This document shows positions 1-7,500 of a stretch of 11,574 bases of DNA, one piece after another; positions within the stretch are counted from its first letter, which is position 1, and every line of letters begins with the position of its first letter. The notes below the pieces were generated by a model. It saw nothing but the letters and a program-made list of their open reading frames with translations, did no database searches and had not been told where the DNA came from. Both the position numbers and the translations under genes were made by a program. This DNA comes from Gammaproteobacteria bacterium (GTDB taxonomy: Bacteria; Pseudomonadota; Gammaproteobacteria; Pseudomonadales; UBA7434): the NCBI GenBank assembly GCA_024280785.1, contig JAJRPK010000468.1:1-11574 (forward strand), written 5' to 3'.

Positions 1-207
1 ACCGGCTGTAATATCACCACCAGCCGCAGCTATTCCTGCAGGGCTAGCTAAAACCCCTGTTATGAATCGACCCACTCCCCTCCCAATATTATATGCCGAG
101 TAATTATTTAAATTTGTAGCTTGCCCTCTTAAGGCACCATTAACTTGGCCTCTAAATGCGCTATTTGTAGCATATGAATTTACTGTAGAATCGAATGTTT
201 TCCAACG
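1..207 (-). pseudogene. Start-less open frame, possible orphan tip of a displaced toxin or secreted protein
   Basis: This frame is open from just after a TGA at 210-208 to the window edge, about 69 codons. No ATG lies in this frame. It reads RWKTFDSTVNSYATNSAFRG and continues with Asn/Gly/Ala-rich sequence including GRGVGRFITGVLASP and AGIAAAGGDITAG, which looks like real protein with a hydrophobic Gly/Ala stretch. It lies in the -1 frame relative to the signal-peptide ORF at 180-359 and overlaps it by about 28 bases. It could therefore be the continuation of that gene after a frameshift. It could also be a start-less orphan C-terminal tip, a type commonly found downstream of rhs toxin-immunity pairs. 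I do not recognise a domain. The frame continues outside the window, so its true end is unknown. Confidence 0.35.
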
Positions 208-359
208 TCACAGGAATCCCGTGAATTATCATTCACCAGAATCAGGACGTCGTCTCGATCTGAAGTCAAAGGCAGATCAGCGTCACAGTCCACAGAAGCG
301 AAGCTGAATAGTGGCAATATAGACACTGTGACAAGCGTTATTGAAGCAAGTAATTTCAT
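180..359 (-). pseudogene. N-terminal fragment of a secreted protein, probably truncated
   Basis: From the ATG at 359 this encodes 59 residues. They begin with a good Sec signal peptide (MKLLASITLVTVSILPLFSFA, probable cleavage near FA/SV) followed by SVDCDADLPLTSDRDD and VLILVNDNSRDSCDVG, ending at a TAA at 182-180. I chose 359 because a GGA lies 9 bases upstream and the signal peptide starts typically there. In-frame ATGs at 368, 416 and 452 would only add a charged leader. The VLILVNDNS-x-DS pattern resembles my recollection of the start of the TIGR03790 family of exported proteins, where it precedes a Tyr-rich stretch. That is a weak match from memory. The protein stops abruptly while the -1 frame stays open, so it looks like a truncated or frameshifted gene. 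A genuine small exported protein remains possible. Confidence 0.4.
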
Positions 360-521
360 AAGATGCATTCCGTTACGAGGTTTTTCTCGATAATTTATTT
401 GATCTTCAATTTCCATTGGTTCCGTGGAACTCTTTGACCATGGAATCCTCATCAGATGGTAGTGTTACCACCTTCAACAAATAATGACGGTAAATTAAAA
501 GCGTGGCCATCAAGCCCTGCG

Positions 522-551
522 AGTGAACATAATGTAGCGATTATGCGCAAC
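522..551 (-). other. dif-like Xer site A (8-bp spacer)
   Basis: Read on the minus strand, the XerC-like half GTTGCGCATAA (551-541) is followed by spacer TCGCTACA and the XerD-like half TTATGTTCACT (532-522). It agrees with E. coli dif at 19 of 22 arm positions. The 8-base spacer is like that of plasmid cer-type sites rather than the 6 bases of chromosomal dif. Resemblance only; no Xer activity can be shown from sequence. Confidence 0.4.
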
Positions 552-573
552 ACCAATAACCGTGTTGGCTGCT

Positions 574-601
574 GCGCCGCATAATCAACATTATGTCTAA
601 A
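574..601 (+). other. dif-like Xer site B (6-bp spacer), inverted relative to site A
   Basis: Read on the plus strand, GCGCCGCATAA (574-584), spacer TCAACA and TTATGTCTAAA (591-601) agree with E. coli dif at 16 of 22 arm positions, with the dif-type 6-base spacer. Its orientation is opposite to site A and it is weaker. Part of the match is forced by the palindrome pairing with site A. Confidence 0.3.
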
Positions 602-634
602 TGGCCGCTTTTAATATTATTCTTTGGCAACTGG

Positions 635-1033
635 TCAATATTTATCGCTTACGACCTCGTTTGCCGAATTATATAATTTCCACCAATTCCTCCACACAAA
701 CCCACCCCATAAAACAAGGGCAAATGGAACTAGCACTATAGGGACAAGCCAAAAAACTATTGAAACAATCTCCAATATTACGCGAAGAACTAGCGAACAA
801 GAAAAAATTATCAAATACCACTTTTCGTAACCAGCAATGTATTTTCTTGAGACTTTGACAGGGAAACTAAAAAAATCAACTATAGGTAATACAAGGATAA
901 TTGCAGAAATAGGCATATCCAAATACACTAGGAAAGGGATAAACGGGCTAATCATCGCTAGTGCAGGATGATAAGCAATCCCTTTCAATTTCTGAAGGTC
1001 TTCTCGATCGATATTAATATCACTGCTATTCAT
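635..1033 (-). CDS. Small polytopic membrane protein, putative immunity protein for the RHS tip
   Basis: The product has 132 residues, with about four predicted membrane segments: roughly residues 23-39 (PALAMISPFIPFLVYLD), 42-58 (SAIILVLPIVDFF), 71-90 (KWYLIIFSCSLVLR) and 92-113 (IVFWLVPIVLVPFALVLWG). The N-terminus is short and polar and the tail polar or charged. The start at 1033 is favoured over the upstream ATG at 1108: a strong GGAGG lies 9 bases before it, and the upstream 25 residues (MEGLHSQRLRAYLRSPVTFF) lie wholly inside the RHS coding end. The start overlaps the RHS stop by 8 bases (ATGAATAG), which suggests translational coupling. A small gene directly behind an rhs gene is the usual place for the cognate immunity gene. 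A membrane-embedded immunity protein fits immunity against a membrane-active toxin, as with pore-forming colicins. Three hand-counted 60-base lines give about 37% GC, against about 48% in the RHS gene. I recognise no named family; the immunity role is inferred from position and topology. Confidence 0.7.
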   Translation of the reverse strand: MNSSDINIDREDLQKLKGIAYHPALAMISPFIPFLVYLDMPISAIILVLPIVDFFSFPVKVSRKYIAGYEKWYLIIFSCSLVLRVILEIVSIVFWLVPIVLVPFALVLWGGFVWRNWWKLYNSANEVVSDKY

Positions 1034-1559
1034 TTTTCGACGCCTCCAAAAAAAGGTAACTGGAGACCGCAGATATGCTCTCAAACGTTGCGAGTGTAGC
1101 CCTTCCAAAAGGCGTACTAGTAACCCCTAACGTAAAGCTAATACGTGCAGCGGCAGCATCTGTTCCAACTCCAGCTAGCGTTGTCTCATTAAACCCTGTC
1201 GCTAAAGCCCCTACACCTGAAATCAAAGATGTTACCTGGAGAGCTGCATAAGCTGGTACATTTCCTGACGCTAATGCAGATACACTTAAAGCAGCAGATG
1301 CAACTGAAACTTTTGAAAAAGCATCATTAAGGTCATCACGAACACCACCATCAATCAGCCGGTTATACAAGAAACCACCGAAGCTGTCGCCACTGGCTCT
1401 AGGAAGACTTGGCAAATTAAATCCTAACGAATTCGACGTTTGGCTCATACCGCCAATATCAATATTATTATTCGTGCTGGCTAACGTTTGGCTCGAACTA
1501 CCGCCGCCACTAAAGTAATTGGTGTTCAGTGAGTTGTAATTATTTGTACCGATACTGAC
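1026..1559 (-). other. Variable C-terminal tip (RHS-CT) of the giant protein, putative membrane-active toxin
   Basis: This covers residues 2789-2965, directly after the core-ending DPRGT, where RHS shells typically cleave off the toxin. It starts with an Asn/Ser/Gly-rich linker (IGTNNYNSLNTNYFSGGGSS) to about 2830. A 130-residue tail follows, dominated by Ala, Ser, Val, Leu and Gly, with hydrophobic runs such as KVSVASAALSVSALASG and ALQVTSLISGVGALATG. I see no nuclease, deaminase or ADP-ribosyltransferase motif and few charged or catalytic-looking residues. A membrane-inserting role is the simplest reading and fits the polytopic membrane protein encoded next. It could also be a fold I do not recognise. 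GC in two hand-counted lines (about 47%) is like the rest of the gene. Confidence 0.5.
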
Positions 1560-4500
1560 TGTGCCGCGTGGGTCGATTCGATTAACAGGATTGTTCCTTG
1601 TGTAAGCGTACATGTTTATTCCATCAATAAACCCCTTCGGATCCCTTGAGGTAAAACGTCCATGACTGGGATCATAATACCGTGCCCGATAATACATCAA
1701 TCCATCCGCACTCGGTTCCCGGCCAGTATATCCATACTGCGCTATCGTACCAGTACTTTGGCTCACATTACCAAACGCATCAAACTGTTGACTAGCAACC
1801 ACCGCACCGGTTGCTGCATTAGTGGTTAACACCGCACTGTTTCTACCGTCCTGATGATAATTCGTAACGCTACTGTCATTGCCATAGCGAGCCAACGGTT
1901 CATCAGTCCCACCGCCTTGCATCCACCGCGCTTCAGGATTAGCAGTCGAACCCCCAGTTTGATAACTCAAATAAATCGCTTCACCCTGATAACGGTACTG
2001 CGTGTTATGCGGGTCTTTATTTACATCCGTCCAAATCAGTGCACCCGACCCATTGTCAATAATACTGAACCGGTTAAACCCACTGACCTGCATCCGATTA
2101 CCTTGGTAGTCGTATCGGTATTCCGTATTAACCTGCTCCAAATCCGGCGCCGGAGTATTGGTATCAAATAACGTGTGCGTCGCGCCATCGGTGTTCGTGT
2201 AGTGACCGGATAAATCCATCTGGCCAAGTGTATTGTATTGAAAGAACTTATACTCACGCAGATCACACTCACCGCGAATTAACGTCTCATCCGTCACATT
2301 CGGAGCACTCGCCCCCTCACACCCACGGTACAACTCACCCGCCGGTGTGTGCTGGTAACGCGCCTTGACTAACCCCGCTGCATTGTTTTCTCGAACCGTG
2401 TGCAATTGATGCGCCGCATTATGTTCATAGAACTCCGTTGAGCCGTCAAATTTCGTGTGCGTCACACGATTACCGAATTGATCGTAAGTAAAACTTTGCG
2501 TTTGCGCGCCCAAGGTTTCACTCGTAAGCCGTGAGAGATTATCATACGCATAACTGCTATTAGTTGCTGTACCATTAAGGTTTTCCGTCAAACCATCACG
2601 ACGACCTAAGGTGTCGTAAGTAAAATCTTGCTGCAACAAGGTGGTGCTGGTCGGCCCTTTTACCAACAATTGTTTGAGCCGGTTATCATCAAAATAACCG
2701 TACTGGGCACTAACACCGCCCGGATAAACTTTTTGCTTAAGACGACCGCCATCATCAAACACATAACTCACATGCTCTGTGTCATTATTACTGATCGACT
2801 GTAACCGACCCGTTTGATCGTAGCGGTAATTGATGGTGTCTTTGACTGAACCTCTCGTAACGTCAACGCGCTCTAATAAGCCACCGGGACTCAAGACATA
2901 ACTAAAGCTGACTCCACCACCTACTGCGCTTCTCAAGCGATGTGCCGCATCGTAGCTGTAGCTGTAATTATTACTGTAATGCTTATCGCCGTTATTACTG
3001 AGTCGCCCCGTGACTTTTGTGACCTGACCAAGCACATTGCGATCGTAGCTAATACTGCCCTGCGTTAATAACACCCCGCCAACACCATAGCTGCGATTAA
3101 TAGTTGTCGTACTTAAAACATCATTACCCACTGTAGGATTTGTCGAACTTATCGCAATCGTCGGGACAATCTGCTGAATCAAATCACCGTGAAAATCATA
3201 TCGGTATTCAAATATTTGACCGAGCTGATCGGCATCACTGAGTTTGCGGCCCCAGTCATCGTAGACACTGCTTTGCTGCGGTGTAATAACATCGCTGGTT
3301 ACCAGACCTAACATATCGGTATAGCCCGCTTCGACTTGGCTAATCTGACCGAGCAAGGTATAAGTGTAGCGTGTCACCGGCCGGACTGATCCATGGACCG
3401 GATCGGTGTACACCGGCTCGACAATTCGCACCGGACGATTTAACGCATCGTAATCGGATTGCGTTAGGTTTCCGGCATTATCGGTCAACACTGTCACGTT
3501 ACCGTTATCGTCATAGATAAAGGTAGTGCAACGCGCAATGGACGAAGACGTTGCCGCGGTTTCACATTGTTTTTCTAAGCGCCCATCGTTAGCCGCGTCG
3601 TAATAACTGAAGGTTTCGGCATTGCCGTTCGGGTCGGTCAAGCTTCGCATCCGCCCGATGGGGTCAATGTCACGTTTAGCTTCGCGGCCCTCTTCGTCAA
3701 ATGCTGAAACCACTCGCCCCAAGCCGTCATAAACAAAACGGATATTGTAGTTATCCGGATTCGTCACGGTTTCGATATTGCCCATCGGGTCATAGGAAAA
3801 ATACGTGGCGTTACCCGCCGCGTCCAAGGCAATCCGCTGCCGGTCGGATTCATCAAAATGAGACGAAGACGAATCGATCAGTTCGAGTTTTTCAGCCATG
3901 CCTCCCGTTAAGGGATCGAGTGAGCGATTGATAAACCCCTGACCAATCTGCTTCTGCATGCTCAGCCCTTGATAATCGGCATTGCCGTTATCATCAAACC
4001 CGTAATCGCGGATATTACCAATGGCATCGGTGCCACGCACCAAGCGGTTTAATTCATCATATCGGTAATCGACGGGTTCAAAGCGGCCATTAACCCCCGC
4101 CGTTAAACGCCCCAAACTGTCGTGAGTGAGCGCCGCTATATCACAGGGGTCGTTGGTTCCATCGATGACACCGTCGCCATTTTTATCGCCACAACGTTCG
4201 ATCTGTGTGGCGTAGAGTTGGCTCGCATCAAAGGTCCACTCTTGCTTAAAGCCTTCTGATGTAGGGACATCGCGCACTTGAGTGCTACTGGTCCGGTTTC
4301 CGGCACTGTCATAGGTATGCTTCACCCAACCGAGCAAGTCGCTTTGCTGAGGTATGTAGCTCGAAGGTACGGTTGCGGCACCTATCCCGAGTTTTAGGAA
4401 AATTTCATCACTCACATTTCCGCTGACATCGTACTTCAATAGCCGGTAATTGCCGTTGGCGTCCTTAATTTTTCCGGGTTGTTCAAACGCCGTAAAGTCG

Positions 4501-7500
4501 CTGTACACAATCGTACTGTTTGACGGGTTACGTTGTAAAACCAGCGTACCGTTAGCGTTATATTCATATTCGGTGCGCAACCGCGCTTCATTAACCGTCT
4601 TCGTTCTCAGATAGGGGTCATCTGGGTCGGTATACTCGTAAGTGGCAATGCCACCCTCTTCATCAATAATTTCAACCGGGTTGCCGTATTCGTTAAAGAA
4701 ATACTGTTTGCTAAAACCCCGCGCATCGGTGACCACCGTTTCGCGACGAAAGTCATTGTACTGGAAAGTAAAGGTTTCACCGGCGGTATTGGTATGACGG
4801 AAAACACGGCCATCAACATAGTACTCAAAGGTCATGCCATTACCCTTGGGCAAGGTAATCGACTTGATGGCATGATCAATAACCGGGGAATCGGCGGCAG
4901 TAAAGTAATCGTAGACAACCGGTGCTTGCTCATTTGCCAGCGCCAACGGGTTTTTGTAACTCACGAGATTGCCATTAATGTAGCCGTATTCGTGGGCACG
5001 ACCTGTCCAATCTTCGACACGGCTTATTTTGCCAGAAGTATAGGTAAAGTCTATAAAGCGGCCTGTGGAGTCGGTGACTTTATCCAGTTCATTCCCGTTA
5101 TAGCTGAGGGTCAGTGTATTGCCGTTGCGACTTTCGATTTGCGTTAATTTAGCAATGCCTTCCACATCACCGGCGTTTGCTTCAAAGCGATAGATCAGGC
5201 CATTTTTTTCAGTGACAGTAAAACTGCCATTGGTTTCACGAACAAAGGAAAAATACTGACCGTCGCCGTTCGTGTAAACACTACTCGCCGTCACGCCACT
5301 GCTATTGGCCGCCGATACGGTCAACCGCTTTTCTGATCGAGTGCCATCCACCCAGGACACTTGCGAGGTGATGCCGTCCATATCGTCAGCACTTTCCTGT
5401 CCATCGGGGTTTTCATCGATAAACCGTAGGAAGTGATTAAAACTGTGTGTCCAACCAAAACCCAGCGGGCCATCTTGTGCGTCGCGGCCATTATAAAAAC
5501 GCTCGAACACAAACGGTAAGTCGCGATAAGGGATAACCAAATCACGTTCACTGTGGTAGAAGTTTCCATTCACCAAGTTAACCGGGTCACCGGCACTGGT
5601 GATAAAAGGGGTTAACCCAGTACCGATAGCGGCGTTATTGATATTGATCGGCGGAGTACTGATGCTGGGCAAGCTGCCACTGATACTACCGGAACCAAAA
5701 GACGTCGGTGAACTGCCGACCCAGCCGTAGCTCGTATCATTAAAAGAATCAAACAGATAGCTGGTCGGGTCGCTGACAGTGTAACCCCCGGCGAATCCGC
5801 CACTGATGGGAAAGCCTGCGGATGCCGATGCCTGATTACCCGGCTGAGAGGGGTCGTTGTCCACAATAAATCGGGTGGCAACCAAAATATTACCCTTCCA
5901 ACCTTCAAAGTCGATCTGACGATCCGGAATTTTAATGGTAAAACCCTGATCGTCCACTCCGTTACTCAAATAGGTATCTTTCAAATACTGTATAAAGCCT
6001 AACTGGTAAGCTTCTGGCCCGAAGTTTGAATTATCTTCGGCAATGAGTTTGGGTAGCTCAGTGGCCTGATTGGCAGAGCTGATCGTCAGCAAATCAAACC
6101 CCTGCTCTTTAGCAAACTGTATTCCCCGAATCGTTGAAACCGCATCGAGGCGTGCATTTTCCTGCCAGATAAACGATTCATAGGCAGAGGCCGCATAACC
6201 GGTGTGGACAAAACTGTCAAAGTTCAGTTCTCCGCTCACGATGTCACGCGAGAGTGCACGACCGCCGGGAACATCGACATAAAAGCCCCGCTTGAGCACA
6301 CCAAACGGTAAATCCAGTACTTTGTCTACCTGACTTTTACTCCCCGTTAAACCCAAATGAAGACCGCTATCGCCTGTTTGACCCGTAAGCTGGCCTATCT
6401 CTTTACTCGCGTCAGAAATATCCTGCATGTACTTCAGTGCCATGTAATACAGGAAGTCGCCCAAGGTCTCGTCTAACGCATCAGCCAATTGTGATTCATT
6501 GTTCACTGCAGCAACCACTCGCGCGGCAACCTCATTAAGTACCCTTTCAGACCCCTGATACGCGTAAGCTTGCAAGACATGATAGTTGGCCGCCGAAATG
6601 GTATCGAAGCAGGCTTCGTTAATAATTTTCTGATCACCCACACCGGTAATACACGCACTTTTCCCTTGGTCAATAAATGCCGGATTAGTGTTGTCAGCGC
6701 CGACAGTGAAGGCGCGCGCCTCTTCAAAGGATATCCACATCCGCACTTTGTTGGTTTTTGTCTGACTCAGTACCGAAACCGTACCGGTATCCACCACATT
6801 GCCATCAATTCGAATAACCGGCACCAGATTAATATTGTCGGGCAACGTACCGCCGTTCAAACGCCAGTTATGGATAGCCGTTTGATCGCCTGCCGTCGCG
6901 CCGTCATAAGCAAGCGTGATACGATTTAAGACTATATCCGACATACGCTGACTGGTTGAAGCGCCCAAACTAACATCAGCGCTGTTGAGCGTTTCAACAT
7001 GTAAAAAATAGCGATGACTGTCGGGCAGCACCGCAGTTTCTGGCGATCCGGAATTGGACCAGTCAGTAAATTCTTCCATAGCGTAAGGTAAAGACGAGGG
7101 TAATATATCCAGCTCGAGAGTTTGTTTTTCCGATTGATAGCCCACGTCACTGACGCTATGGCTTGCGCCGGTAACCGCGCTATTCACCTGTTGGCTAAAG
7201 TGCTCATTCGGCATTTTGTCTTTAAAGCCATCCAGATAGCCATCAAAATCGAAGTTTTCACTGGTGGTGATCCCGGCTTCAAACCGTCGTGTTTCAAAAC
7301 TGGCATCGAGCGGTACCCACCGGTGCCCTTTATTGTCAAAACGTGCGCCTTGATAGTGAGCATAAGGCACGCACGCTTCAACCCATACGTGCGAAAAACC
7401 CAAGATTTCGGCACCGGCCGTACCGCTAGCCGCTTGTGGGTTTTGACCCGATGATAAACGCTGCGCCGCTGCCACAGACGACTTTACCTGCAGCCATTTA

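Larger units (their letters stand above)
495..614. repeat. 120-bp imperfect palindrome with two inverted dif-like (Xer) sites
   Basis: Paired arms seen directly are 495-503 with 606-614 (TTAAAAGCG), 506-510 with 601-605, 527-535 with 588-596 (ACATAATGT), 539-547 with 578-586 (GATTATGCG) and 548-553 with 562-567 (CAACAC), with an 8-base apical loop. The inner arms resemble the E. coli dif site. On the minus strand, GTTGCGCATAA (551-541) and TTATGTTCACT (532-522) match the XerC and XerD halves at 10/11 and 9/11, with an 8-base spacer. On the plus strand, GCGCCGCATAA (574-584) and TTATGTCTAAA (591-601) match at 8/11 each, with a 6-base spacer. Folded single-stranded DNA would bring the two into one dif-like duplex. 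The outer A-tract/GC/T-tract arms could also act as a terminator after the immunity gene. It lies between the immunity gene and the broken material at 1-359. Confidence 0.6.

Noticed and set aside
495..614. Integron attC site
   Set aside because: Length and hairpin form would fit, but the outer arms lack the paired AAC/GTT core boxes and no integrase or cassette array is visible. The dif-like reading explains the inner arms better.
624..830. Plus-strand open frame of 68 codons opposite the immunity gene
   Set aside because: The peptide looks random and the opposite strand has strong membrane-protein features and a good ribosome binding site.
1034..1108. Longer start of the immunity gene at 1108
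   Set aside because: The extra 25 residues are basic and unlike a natural N-terminus, lie within RHS codons, and have no ribosome binding site comparable to the one serving 1033.
2402..2440. Another dif-like stretch (GCGCCGCATTATGTTC)
   Set aside because: It lies in RHS codons, has only parts of the two arms fused with no spacer, and is explained by coding sequence.
4794..5147. Plus-strand open frame of 117 codons, and similar ones at 6570-6929 and 7122-7454
   Set aside because: They lie antisense to RHS codons with well-supported domains, have no ribosome binding site that I can see and give no recognisable protein.
1560..5500. DNA repeat array or CRISPR in the repetitive part of the large gene
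   Set aside because: The repetition is at protein level (YD repeats with varying spacing) and no identical DNA repeat-spacer pattern is seen.
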